Shown piece by piece: positions 1-6,521 of a stretch of 8,356 nucleotides of DNA. Under the pieces are notes generated by a model. That model did not search any database and was not told the DNA's origin. It was given only the letters and a program-made list of their open reading frames with translations. A program made the translations under genes and the position numbers. Position 1 is the stretch's first letter. Each line of letters begins with the position of its first letter. Source of the DNA: an uncultured Senegalimassilia sp. (lineage in GTDB: Bacteria; Actinomycetota; Coriobacteriia; Coriobacteriales; Eggerthellaceae); assembly GCA_937925385.1 (NCBI GenBank), contig CALEWN010000199.1:1-8356 (forward strand), given 5' to 3'.

Positions 1-67
1 CGAAGCCGGATTTGAAGCCCTCGCCGGAAGGGGGCGCGGCATGTCCGAAATATGCGTCGAGATCCAT
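1..67 (-). CDS. era: GTPase Era, N-terminal fragment (runs off the window)
   Basis: Only the first 22 codons are inside the window; the gene continues past base 1. The peptide ends in GEGFKSGF, which fits the segment just before the G1 P-loop in Era proteins (FKSGF followed by GRPNxGKS); the P-loop itself lies outside. Era is a small GTPase that binds the 3' end of 16S rRNA and helps 30S subunit maturation. The ATG at 67 has a good ribosome binding site (AGGAG at 73-77, 5-nt spacer), and the gene begins 26 nt after the dgkA stop, so it is probably the last visible gene of the phoH-ybeY-dgkA-era unit. The assignment rests on this short peptide and on the common ybeY-dgkA-era order; a different gene cannot be excluded. 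Confidence 0.75.
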   Translation of the reverse strand, partial: MDLDAYFGHAAPPSGEGFKSGF

Positions 68-72
68 GAAGA

Positions 73-77
73 CTCCT
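73..77 (-). promoter_or_regulatory. Ribosome binding site of era
   Basis: AGGAG on the minus strand, 5 nt before the ATG at 67. It is the strongest Shine-Dalgarno sequence in the window and fixes the start of the era fragment. Confidence 0.7.
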
Positions 78-93
78 AGGTTCAAAAGGTTGT

Positions 94-522
94 TTACGAA
101 GCAATCAGGGCGAGCAAGGGCGGGATGAAGACGATGCAGCCGACCACAAGGGAGGCAAAGGCGCCTGCAAGCGCAGCGCCCGCCGCGCAATCCTTCGCCC
201 GTCGAGCCAGTTCGTGGTACCCGGGGCTGGCAAGGTCGACCACGGCTTCGATGGCCGTGTTCACCGTTTCGAGCGCGAACATCATGCCGATGCAGATGAT
301 GACGGCAAGCCATGAGGGCGCATCGATGCGCAATGCGATACCGAGCGCTACCGCCACCACGGCCATGCATGCGTCGATGCGCAGATTGCGTTCGCTGCGA
401 ACCGCTTCGACAAGACCGCGCCCGGCATTGGCGAACGCGGAAGTGAGCTTATACCGCTGCCCTTCGCCCTTCGTTTCAGCGGAGCGCACGAAGGACTTGT
501 TGTCGGGGGACGTATCTCCCAT
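94..522 (-). CDS. dgkA: Diacylglycerol kinase / undecaprenol kinase family membrane protein
   Basis: A 142-residue integral membrane lipid kinase of the DgkA family, which phosphorylates diacylglycerol or, in most Gram-positive bacteria, undecaprenol to feed the cell-wall lipid carrier pool. The family active-site pattern is intact: ERN at 44-46, then E85, N88, E92, D96 and D111, with the same spacing as E69, N72, E76, D80 and D95 of E. coli DgkA. Three hydrophobic segments (about 51-67, 71-91 and 113-138) match the three-helix fold. About 25 polar residues precede the domain, somewhat longer than usual. The ATG at 522 lies 5 nt after the ybeY stop and has no clear Shine-Dalgarno sequence, so translation may depend on ybeY by coupling. 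Substrate choice (undecaprenol or diacylglycerol) cannot be read from the sequence. Confidence 0.9.
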   Translation of the reverse strand: MGDTSPDNKSFVRSAETKGEGQRYKLTSAFANAGRGLVEAVRSERNLRIDACMAVVAVALGIALRIDAPSWLAVIICIGMMFALETVNTAIEAVVDLASPGYHELARRAKDCAAGAALAGAFASLVVGCIVFIPPLLALIAS

Positions 523-527
523 AGCCG

Positions 528-992
528 TTATCGCGCGTTCCAGGCGGCTAAGATCTCATCCTCTAAGGCCTCCATGACCTTGGCATCCTCTTCGACGATG
601 TGATCGTAACCGCACAGATGCAGCAATCCATGCACGAACAGCAAGCTGATCTCCTGCTCGAGCGTGGTGCCGAACTCATGGGTTTGGCGCTCGGCCACAT
701 CCGGCGCGATGACGACATCTCCGAGCTCGTAGACATCGCCGAAGCCCGCCGGGACCATATCGGAAAGCTCATCCTCGACGCCGTCGCATTCGAAGGACAG
801 GACGTCGGTGGGTCCTTGCATCTCGCGGTACTGCTCGTTGAGGCGCGCGATCTCCTCGTCGGTGACGAAACTCAAGGACACCTCGGTGTTCTCAGGCTTT
901 TCCTGATGATCGAGCACGAACTGCGCGAGTTCGACAAGCGGCATGTCCTTCAGGTCATCGCCGCGGTAATCATAGTTGATTTGAACGTCCAT
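528..992 (-). CDS. ybeY: Endoribonuclease YbeY (rRNA maturation factor)
   Basis: A 154-residue protein of the UPF0054/YbeY family, a zinc-dependent single-strand endoribonuclease needed for 16S rRNA 3'-end processing and ribosome quality control. The signature HGLLHLCGYDH at 121-131 supplies the three metal-binding histidines H121, H125 and H131. The conserved PTDVLSF (61-67) and GDVVIAPDVA (91-100) blocks are also present. Length is normal. The frame is open back to 1076, but the ATG at 992 gives the family N-terminus and has AAGGG at 998-1002 with a 5-nt spacer; the 28 extra residues upstream are arginine-rich out-of-frame phoH sequence. The start lies inside the 3' end of phoH (23-bp overlap), which suggests coupled translation with its usual partner. 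Confidence 0.95.
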   Translation of the reverse strand: MDVQINYDYRGDDLKDMPLVELAQFVLDHQEKPENTEVSLSFVTDEEIARLNEQYREMQGPTDVLSFECDGVEDELSDMVPAGFGDVYELGDVVIAPDVAERQTHEFGTTLEQEISLLFVHGLLHLCGYDHIVEEDAKVMEALEDEILAAWNAR

Positions 993-1965
993 TGCTGCCC
1001 TTCTTCTGCATGGCGTCGGCCTGTGCGCGGTCGTACGCCGAAACGATTGCCGCCACGAGCGAGTGGCGAACCACATCCTTACCCGAGAACCTGCAAAACG
1101 ATACGCCTTCGATACCGCCGAGGATATCCTCGATACCCTTCAAGCCCGAAACGCCGCGTGGCAGATCGAGCTGGGTGACATCGCCGGTGATGACCATCTT
1201 CGACCCGAACCCAAGACGCGTGAGGAACATCTTCATCTGCTCGGGCGTGGTATTTTGCGCTTCATCCAAAATGACGAAGCTGTCGTTGAGCGTTCGTCCA
1301 CGCATGAAGGCCAAAGGCGCGATCTCGATGACGTTGCTCTCGATGAGCTGCTGCGCACGTTCCATGTCGGTCATGTCGAACAGGGCATCGTAGAGCGGGC
1401 GGATGTAGGGATCGACCTTCTCGTTCAAGGTGCCGGGGAGAAAACCCAGGTTCTCCCCCGCCTCGACCACAGGACGCGTGAGGATGATGCGCCCGACCTC
1501 CTTGCGCTTGAGCGCGGCAACGGCCATGGCCATGGCAAGATAGGTTTTGCCGGTGCCCGCAGGCCCGATGCCGAAGGTGATGGTGTTCTTGCGGATGGCG
1601 TCCACGTAATGCTTCTGCCCGGCGGTTTTCGGCCTGATGGCGCGCCCGCGGTACGTGAGCAAGATATCCTCGCGAAGCATGGAGGGGGTGAACTCGGCCG
1701 TGCGGAGCAGATCGAGTGCGCGCTGGATAAACCCCTGATCGGGAGTTCCACCACCTTCGACGAATTTGAAAAGCTCGGAGAAGAGCGCCATGAGGGATTG
1801 CACCTCGACCGGATCGCCTTCGAGCACAACCGAATCGCCGCGTACCGTGATACGCGCATCGAACGCCTCTTCGATTATGTGGAGCAGGCAGTCGCCCGCC
1901 CCCACCACGAGCGCCATGTTCACGGTTGGCGGCGCGGTAAGCGTGATATGCGTTGAGTCTGTCAT
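970..1965 (-). CDS. phoH: PhoH-family ATPase (YbeZ-like)
   Basis: A 331-residue cytoplasmic P-loop protein of the PhoH/YbeZ family, thought to be an RNA-helicase-like ATPase working with YbeY. Walker A GPAGTGKT is at 134-141, Walker B VILDEAQN at 231-238 (D234, E235), and ITGDVTQ at 259-265 is the third conserved block. Residues 1 to about 110 form the N-terminal region typical of the family (MTDSTHITL...). The frame is open to a GTG at 2031, but that start has no ribosome binding site and adds 22 residues unlike the family. The ATG at 1965 fits homologues and follows an extended -10 promoter by 7 nt, so its mRNA may be leaderless. No strong Shine-Dalgarno sequence is seen. It begins 69 nt after mtaB and ends inside ybeY. 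The historical name comes from E. coli phosphate-starvation work and does not prove phosphate control here. Confidence 0.93.
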   Translation of the reverse strand: MTDSTHITLTAPPTVNMALVVGAGDCLLHIIEEAFDARITVRGDSVVLEGDPVEVQSLMALFSELFKFVEGGGTPDQGFIQRALDLLRTAEFTPSMLREDILLTYRGRAIRPKTAGQKHYVDAIRKNTITFGIGPAGTGKTYLAMAMAVAALKRKEVGRIILTRPVVEAGENLGFLPGTLNEKVDPYIRPLYDALFDMTDMERAQQLIESNVIEIAPLAFMRGRTLNDSFVILDEAQNTTPEQMKMFLTRLGFGSKMVITGDVTQLDLPRGVSGLKGIEDILGGIEGVSFCRFSGKDVVRHSLVAAIVSAYDRAQADAMQKKGSNGRSNQL

Positions 1966-1972
1966 GCCTGCA

Positions 1973-1981
1973 AGTATAGCA
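1973..1981 (-). promoter_or_regulatory. Candidate extended -10 promoter of phoH-ybeY-dgkA-era
   Basis: On the minus strand the sequence reads TGC-TATACT: a TATACT -10 hexamer (1973-1978; 5 of 6 bases of TATAAT) directly preceded by a TGn extended -10 motif (1979-1981). No convincing -35 box lies 16-18 nt further upstream, where it reads GGGGAA/GGGAAA. Seven bases separate the hexamer from the phoH ATG, so transcription would start at or next to the A of the ATG. It sits in the 69-bp mtaB-phoH gap. Read-through from rsmE-mtaB is also possible, since no terminator is seen in this gap. Confidence 0.5.
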
Positions 1982-2034
1982 CGCCCGTTCGCGGTTTCCC
2001 CGCGCACGCGAAGGGCGCACACGTAGCGCACAAG

Positions 2035-3258
2035 CTAGAGCGTGACGGCAACCAGTTGCCCGATGCGCGCCCCTTGAGGCGCGGGCACCTCGAAATAGCT
2101 TTCCGTCATAGCTTGCCCCGCTTCCTCCACCAACGCAAGCTCCACCGATCTGGCGCGATCCGAGAGCTGCTGGGCGCGAAGCGCCTCGGCGACCTCGCGC
2201 AAATACTTCGCACGGGCGGAACGGACTTCGGGATCGACCTGATCGCTACGCTCGGCGGCCGGCGTTCCCTGGCGCTTCGAGTACGGGAACACGTGGATCT
2301 TCGTGAACTTGCAACGTTTCGCAAGCTCCACGGTGTCGCCGAACTCCTGATCGGTCTCGCCCGGGAATCCGCAGATGATGTCGGTGGAAAGCGAGAGCAT
2401 GGGCATGGCGGCGTAAAGCTTTTCGACAAGATCCTTGAAATACTCCGCACTATAGGGGCGATGCATTTCGCGCAACACCTTCGAGTTGCCCGACTGCAAA
2501 GGCAGATGCAGATGACGGCAAATGCGGCCCTGCGATCGCGCCATCAGCCGAATCAGGTCATCGGAGACATCGCGGGGCTCGATGCTCGAGATGCGGAATC
2601 GGCAAGCAGGTTGACCGACCTCGTGGATATCGGCGGTTTCGGCAAGCAGGCGTTCGAGCAAAGCGTCGAGACGTTCGCAGCCGTTTTCGCTCTGCTCGCG
2701 CCAGGAACCCAGGTTGATGCCGGTGAGCACGATCTCGCGAACGCCTTCGCGCGCAAGGGCGACGCACTCGGAGACGATAGCCTGGGAAGGGCGGCTTGAC
2801 GCACGGCCGCGGGCAACGTGCACGATGCAATACGTGCAGGCGTTGTTGCATCCGTCCTGCACCTTCACGCCCACGCGCGTTCTGAAGCCTTCGCCCACCG
2901 CAAGCGGCACCGCTCCGTGGCCGATGGGCCCGACCAGCCGATCGAGCACGTCATCTACCTGCAGCTTGCCTGCGATATGCACCCGATCGAGGTCCATGGA
3001 CGTGAACGCATCGGCATCGATGGCCGCGGCGCATCCCGTGACCACCACATCCGATGCGGGATTGGCGCGCAAAACTTGCCTGACGGCCTTTCGCGTCTTC
3101 TTCTCAGCTTCCCCCGTGACGGTGCACGTGTTGACGACCACCACATCGGCGGCATCCGGCCCCGTTTCCAAACCGCCGCGCGCAAGCAAGCCAGAAGCGA
3201 ACGAGTCCGACTCCACGCGGTTGACCTTGCATCCGAGGTTCACGATGGCGAAGTTCAT
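2035..3258 (-). CDS. mtaB: tRNA t6A37 methylthiotransferase MtaB
   Basis: A 407-residue radical-SAM methylthiotransferase. MtaB converts t6A to ms2t6A at position 37 of ANN-decoding tRNAs, which helps decoding accuracy. The N-terminal UPF0004 domain has the three cysteines of the auxiliary 4Fe-4S cluster: C10 in LGCKVN, C45 in NTCTVT and C76 in TGCAA. The radical-SAM cluster motif CNNACTYC is at 137-144 (C137, C141, C144). HLHLPLQSG (249-257) and TDIICGFPGET (292-302) are typical of the family. The last roughly 40 residues would be the TRAM RNA-binding domain, only weakly recognisable by eye. LGCKVN rather than LGCxxN with S/Q variants favours MtaB over MiaB or RimO. The ATG at 3258 overlaps the rsmE stop as ATGA and has AGGTGA at 3265-3270 with a 6-nt spacer, so the two genes are translated together. 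Confidence 0.93.
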   Translation of the reverse strand: MNFAIVNLGCKVNRVESDSFASGLLARGGLETGPDAADVVVVNTCTVTGEAEKKTRKAVRQVLRANPASDVVVTGCAAAIDADAFTSMDLDRVHIAGKLQVDDVLDRLVGPIGHGAVPLAVGEGFRTRVGVKVQDGCNNACTYCIVHVARGRASSRPSQAIVSECVALAREGVREIVLTGINLGSWREQSENGCERLDALLERLLAETADIHEVGQPACRFRISSIEPRDVSDDLIRLMARSQGRICRHLHLPLQSGNSKVLREMHRPYSAEYFKDLVEKLYAAMPMLSLSTDIICGFPGETDQEFGDTVELAKRCKFTKIHVFPYSKRQGTPAAERSDQVDPEVRSARAKYLREVAEALRAQQLSDRARSVELALVEEAGQAMTESYFEVPAPQGARIGQLVAVTL

Positions 3259-4052
3259 GCGCGCTCACCTGCCCCCAGGCCGCCCATTTCATAGAGCACT
3301 AACGCGGGCGCCACGATGCCGGCTGTTTCGGTGCGCAGGATCGAGGACCCGAGCGACACCATGCTTGCGTTTGGATTGCACGCCATGATAGCGTCCACCT
3401 CTTCTTGGGTGAGACCGCCTTCAGGGCCCACCACAACCGCGATCCGTGCAAGATGATCTGCGGACGCATTGCGAACCGCCGGACGAAGGGCGTCGCGCAG
3501 CAATGCGGTACCGGGCGCTTCCTCCCAGCACACGACGATAGCATCGAAGGCCGAAAGCGCCACTTTCAGCTGCGCAAGCTTCATAGGCTGATGCACGTGA
3601 GCAAGGTGGGTTTGCCCCGATTGCATGGCAGCGCTTTTCGCGATAGCTTGCCACCGCTCGGTTTTCGACCCCGCTTTCTTCGCATCGACCTTCATGATGC
3701 TTCTTGAGGCGGTGAAGGGAATGAACTCGGAAACGCCCAGCTCGGTAGCATGGCGGATGACCGTATCCATCTTGTCGCCCTTGGCAAGGCCTTGCACCAG
3801 GCAAACATGTGCGGCAAGCGGCTTAGCATCAAGATGGCCCGAGATGGCGACGATGGGCGTGGCGCCATCGAAAGATCTGATCTCACATTCGAAGTAATCC
3901 TGAGCCGCATCCACCACGGCGATATGCTCTCCAGGATCGAGGCGCAAAACCTTGGCATGCTTCGCATCATCGCGCGAAAGCGCCAACGGGAACTGTTCTT
4001 GGACCTCATCGGCCAAAACCTGTTCATCAAGGAAAAACTGAGAAAGCGACAC
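3255..4052 (-). CDS. rsmE: 16S rRNA (uracil1498-N3)-methyltransferase RsmE
   Basis: A 265-residue SPOUT-class methyltransferase that uses S-adenosylmethionine to make m3U1498 in the decoding centre of 16S rRNA. The N-terminal segment SQFFLDE and the following small beta domain (about 1-75) match the RNA-binding PUA-like part. The trefoil-knot domain shows KGDKMDTVIRHATELGV (91-107), GPEGGLTQEEV (209-219) and LGSSILRTETA (234-244), the cofactor-binding loops. The start is GTG at 4052, supported by AAGGA at 4058-4062 with a 5-nt spacer and by family alignment, since RsmE proteins begin just before the FFxDE motif. prmA, which often lies between dnaJ and rsmE in Firmicutes, is absent; a 224-bp non-coding stretch with a probable terminator is there instead. 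The gene overlaps mtaB by 4 bp. Confidence 0.94.
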   Translation of the reverse strand: MSLSQFFLDEQVLADEVQEQFPLALSRDDAKHAKVLRLDPGEHIAVVDAAQDYFECEIRSFDGATPIVAISGHLDAKPLAAHVCLVQGLAKGDKMDTVIRHATELGVSEFIPFTASRSIMKVDAKKAGSKTERWQAIAKSAAMQSGQTHLAHVHQPMKLAQLKVALSAFDAIVVCWEEAPGTALLRDALRPAVRNASADHLARIAVVVGPEGGLTQEEVDAIMACNPNASMVSLGSSILRTETAGIVAPALVLYEMGGLGAGERA

Positions 4053-4192
4053 GGGAATCCTTATCTGCGAGCATGGGGCTTATGGAACAAATGCAAGTAC
4101 TTCCGGTTCGGTTGCCCGAGACCATGCAAGGCGGCCAGCACCCAAAAGCCGCTGCCGGTTCAGTGGGTGAACCAACACGTACCGGAACGAAA
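4053..4192 (-). other. Leader region of rsmE-mtaB with short inverted repeats
   Basis: No open frame with a credible start or protein family was found in these 140 bases on either strand. On the minus strand they contain a small hairpin, GGTTCA-CCCAC-TGAACC (4157-4173; two G-T pairs and a G-C pair can extend it). A possible long-range pairing joins TTCCGG at 4182-4187 to CCGGAA at 4101-4106. The rsmE ribosome binding site (AAGGA, 4058-4062) is at its downstream end. GATAAG at 4060-4065 could instead be a weak -10 box 7 nt before the GTG, overlapping that ribosome binding site. No known riboswitch family was recognised. Confidence 0.35.
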
Positions 4193-4233
4193 ACGCTTTG
4201 CGCAACCGTTCGATACACGGTTGCGCAAAGCGT
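4189..4233 (-). terminator. Probable intrinsic terminator of hrcA-dnaJ
   Basis: A perfect 16-bp inverted repeat: one arm at 4193-4208, the other at 4218-4233, with a 9-nt loop at 4209-4217. On the minus strand it lies 43 nt past the dnaJ stop and is followed by a short T run (the last stem base plus three more T, then CGTT). The stem is strong, but the T run is short for a classical terminator. On the plus strand no T run follows, so it should act only on minus-strand transcripts. The arms contain the self-complementary core TTGCGCAA, so a protein-binding palindrome or a dispersed repeat is an alternative. Confidence 0.6.
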
Positions 4234-4248
4234 CGCACACGAGCTGAA

Positions 4249-4267
4249 CCGCTTACAAACCAAGCGG
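4249..4267 (-). other. Small hairpin after the dnaJ stop
   Basis: On the minus strand CCGCTT-GGTTTGT-AAGCGG forms a 6-bp stem with a 7-nt loop, 9 nt after the dnaJ stop codon and just before the larger hairpin. No T run follows, so it is unlikely to terminate alone. It may help protect the 3' end of the message or may be chance. Confidence 0.3.
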
Positions 4268-4276
4268 CGAAGCGGA

Positions 4277-5398
4277 TTAGTTGAACTTGTCGCGCAGCTT
4301 CTGCAGCGGCGTGCGAGCCTCGGCGACGTCCTCGCCCATCTCATGGGCCAGTTGCTCGAGCAGCTCTCGTTGCTTCTTCGTGATCTTCTTCGGCACGACC
4401 ACGGTGACGTGAACGTACATATCGCCGCGCGCCTCGCTGCGGAATCGCGGCATGCCGAAGCCCTTCACGCGCACGATCTGGGCGTTTTGCAGGCCTTCGG
4501 GGATGCGGACCTTGACCTTCTCGTCCTCGAAGATGCCGTCGACCTCGATCTCGGAGCCGAGCGTTGCCTGGACGATGGACACGTTGGCGCGACAATGCAG
4601 GTCGTCTCCGTCGCGCTCGAAGAACTCATGGGGTTGAATGCGGCAGGTGACGATAAGATCGCCGGAAGCCGCGCCGCGCAAGCCGGCTTCGCCGAAGCCG
4701 GTGAGACGAAGCTGCTGGGAATCGCGGATGCCGACGGGAACCTCGACCGTGACGCGCTGGCGATCGGGCACACGACCTTGGCCGTTGCATTCAGGGCAGG
4801 GGTTGTCGATGGTTTGGCCGGTGCCGTTGCATTTGCTGCAAGTGGTTGCCGTCTGCATATCGCCCAGGAACGTATGCTGAACGGTGACCACGCGGCCCTT
4901 GCCGCCGCACTCGGGGCAGGTGACCTGCTTGCCGCCTTCGGCCATGCCCGAACCGTCGCAATCGGCGCACGGGGCCAAACGATCGTAAACGATCTCCTTC
5001 TTGGCGCCGGTGGCCACTTCCTCAAGGGTCAGGCGCAGGCCGACGCCCATATCGCGGCCATCGGTGCGCTGCTGACGGGGACCGCCCGCTCCGGCACCGC
5101 CGAAGAAGCTGCTGAAGATATCGCCGAAGCCGCCGCCGAACAAGTCGTCGAAATCGACATAGCCGTTACCGCCGCCGGCCGCGCCGGGAACGGTGCCGAA
5201 GCGGTCGTACTGCGCGCGCTTGTTCGCGTCGCTGAGCACATCATATGCTTCGTTGAGCTCTTTGAACTGGTCCTCGGCATCGGGGGCCTTGTTCACATCA
5301 GGGTGCAGTTCGCGCGCCTTGCGGCGAAACGCCTTCTTGATATCCGCCTCCGTGGCATCACGGGAGACGCCGAGAACTTCGTACAAGTCCTTCGCCAT
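4277..5398 (-). CDS. dnaJ: Molecular chaperone DnaJ (type I J-domain protein)
   Basis: A 373-residue Hsp40 co-chaperone that stimulates the DnaK ATPase and delivers unfolded clients. The order is a J domain (1-68) with the essential HPD at 32-34, a Gly/Phe-rich linker (about 72-106), a zinc-binding region with four CxxCxGxG repeats (144-151, 161-168, 187-194, 201-208), and a C-terminal substrate-binding domain to 373. All four repeats are intact. The ATG at 5398 gives the standard [11 protein letters not shown] start. AGGTGG at 5410-5415 is rather far away (11 nt), and the frame stays open to a GTG at 5413 and an ATG at 5437. The gene lies 51 nt after hrcA and is presumably under the same CIRCE control. 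dnaK and grpE are not adjacent, so this corresponds to the hrcA-linked DnaJ (often called DnaJ2) of actinobacteria. Confidence 0.95.
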   Translation of the reverse strand: MAKDLYEVLGVSRDATEADIKKAFRRKARELHPDVNKAPDAEDQFKELNEAYDVLSDANKRAQYDRFGTVPGAAGGGNGYVDFDDLFGGGFGDIFSSFFGGAGAGGPRQQRTDGRDMGVGLRLTLEEVATGAKKEIVYDRLAPCADCDGSGMAEGGKQVTCPECGGKGRVVTVQHTFLGDMQTATTCSKCNGTGQTIDNPCPECNGQGRVPDRQRVTVEVPVGIRDSQQLRLTGFGEAGLRGAASGDLIVTCRIQPHEFFERDGDDLHCRANVSIVQATLGSEIEVDGIFEDEKVKVRIPEGLQNAQIVRVKGFGMPRFRSEARGDMYVHVTVVVPKKITKKQRELLEQLAHEMGEDVAEARTPLQKLRDKFN

Positions 5399-5449
5399 AT
5401 TGGCCGTATCCACCTTTCCATTCCCCCGGCAGGGCACCCCGCCAGGTTC

Positions 5450-6466
5450 CTACAAATCACCGAGCGCAGTGCCCGCGATGCGGACCGCGCGTAATACCTT
5501 CGAATAGTCCATGCGCGTAGGGCCGATGACCGCCACCACGCCGGCGGAATCCCCGCGACCGTACCGACTGGCCACCACCGAAACGCCGGAGAGCTGGGAA
5601 GCCTGGTTCTCCGATCCGATGCGCACCGTTGGGCGGCCATCTGCCTGGCATGCCGTGTCATCAAGGATATGCAGCAGCACCGTGTCGTCCTCGAGCACCT
5701 GCATGACGGGAAGCACCGCTTGCGATTGGCTGAACTCGGGCTGGGACAAAAGCGCGCTGAACCCAAGGCTATGTGCGCGAGAGCCTTCGCCTTCCCGCAA
5801 GCACGAGAGCACCTCGTCGAGCGTCATGCGCACGAGCGGATCGGCGAACGCCTCCGACATGCCCCGGCCCAAACCGTGTTCGATATCGTGCAGCGTGTTG
5901 CCGCCGAAAACCTCGTTGAGCAGATGCTGCACGCGTGCCAATTCGTCGCTGGAAACCTCCTCGGCGAAATCCATATGGCGATTGAACACCTGGCCGTCTT
6001 CGGTGACCACCACGACGAGCGCGTTGGTGGGCGTCAACGAGATGAGCGAGAGCTGCTTGATATGCAGGTCGAGCACCGACGGGGCGAGCACGATGGACAG
6101 GCAGTCGGTAAGGCGTGTCAACGCTGCAGAGGTCTGCTCGACCAGATCGTCAAGCTCCGAAGCGCTTTGCCTGAGCTTGTCGGCCGCCTCCTGGCAACGT
6201 TCGTCCTCCTGTTCGCCACCTTCCTGGGTTAGCAGGTTGTCGACGAAAGCGCGGTAGCCTTGATCAGTGGGGATCCTGCCCGCAGAGGTATGCGGCTGGG
6301 CGATATAGCCCCCATCCTCGAGAACCGAAAGCTCGTTGCGCACGGTCGCAGGGCTTACGCCGAGCTGATAACGTTCGGTAAGCGTGCGCGAACCTACCGG
6401 CAGAGCGCGCGCGACGTATTCCTCGATCAGCGCTGCAAGCACTTTTTGACGCCTATCCGAAAGCAC
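5450..6466 (-). CDS. hrcA: Heat-inducible transcription repressor HrcA
   Basis: A 338-residue repressor that binds CIRCE operators and is released on heat shock, when the chaperonin GroEL is titrated away. The N-terminal winged helix-turn-helix (about 1-72) includes SPATVRNELSVLEDGGYI (38-55) and GRIPTDQGYR (63-72). The C-terminal family signature IGPTRMDYSKV is at 314-324. The GTG at 6466 is chosen because HrcA proteins start at the equivalent of (M)LSDRRQKVL; G-rich sequence (GGGG at 6471-6474) lies 4 nt upstream. A second in-frame GTG at 6487 would add MKGWWGS; it has no Shine-Dalgarno sequence but lies 7 nt after TATACC, so a leaderless start there is possible. A CIRCE operator lies 56 nt upstream of the chosen start, indicating autoregulation, and dnaJ follows in the same unit. 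Confidence 0.94.
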   Translation of the reverse strand: MLSDRRQKVLAALIEEYVARALPVGSRTLTERYQLGVSPATVRNELSVLEDGGYIAQPHTSAGRIPTDQGYRAFVDNLLTQEGGEQEDERCQEAADKLRQSASELDDLVEQTSAALTRLTDCLSIVLAPSVLDLHIKQLSLISLTPTNALVVVVTEDGQVFNRHMDFAEEVSSDELARVQHLLNEVFGGNTLHDIEHGLGRGMSEAFADPLVRMTLDEVLSCLREGEGSRAHSLGFSALLSQPEFSQSQAVLPVMQVLEDDTVLLHILDDTACQADGRPTVRIGSENQASQLSGVSVVASRYGRGDSAGVVAVIGPTRMDYSKVLRAVRIAGTALGDL

Positions 6467-6494
6467 GCTTCCCCACCATCCTTTCACCCACTAC

Positions 6495-6500
6495 GGTATA
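6495..6500 (-). promoter_or_regulatory. Candidate -10 box of hrcA
   Basis: TATACC on the minus strand, between the CIRCE operator and the gene, exactly 7 nt before the in-frame GTG at 6487. No good -35 box is seen at 16-18 nt. With this promoter, CIRCE would lie around and just upstream of the -35 position. A competing candidate is TGC-AATATT at 6547-6555, an extended -10 that touches the upstream end of CIRCE. The sequence alone cannot decide between them. Confidence 0.35.
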
Positions 6501-6521
6501 ACCATTTCGTAACAGTTAATA

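Noticed and set aside
993..1076. N-terminal extension of YbeY (28 residues)
   Set aside because: The extension is phoH coding sequence read out of frame (arginine-rich); the ATG at 992 has a good ribosome binding site and the family N-terminus.
1063..1956. 297-codon plus-strand open frame opposite phoH
   Set aside because: Antisense shadow of phoH: rich in His, Arg and Asp, with no family resemblance, and the phoH strand carries intact Walker motifs.
2056..2799. 247-codon plus-strand open frame opposite mtaB
   Set aside because: Antisense shadow of mtaB with no recognisable motif or convincing ribosome binding site.
4073..5494. 473-codon plus-strand open frame opposite dnaJ
   Set aside because: It is the antisense shadow of dnaJ, hrcA's 3' end and the gap after dnaJ. 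The protein is low-complexity Ala/Leu/Gly/Asp with no recognisable domain, while the opposite strand has all DnaJ motifs. Long antisense frames are expected with this GC-rich codon use.
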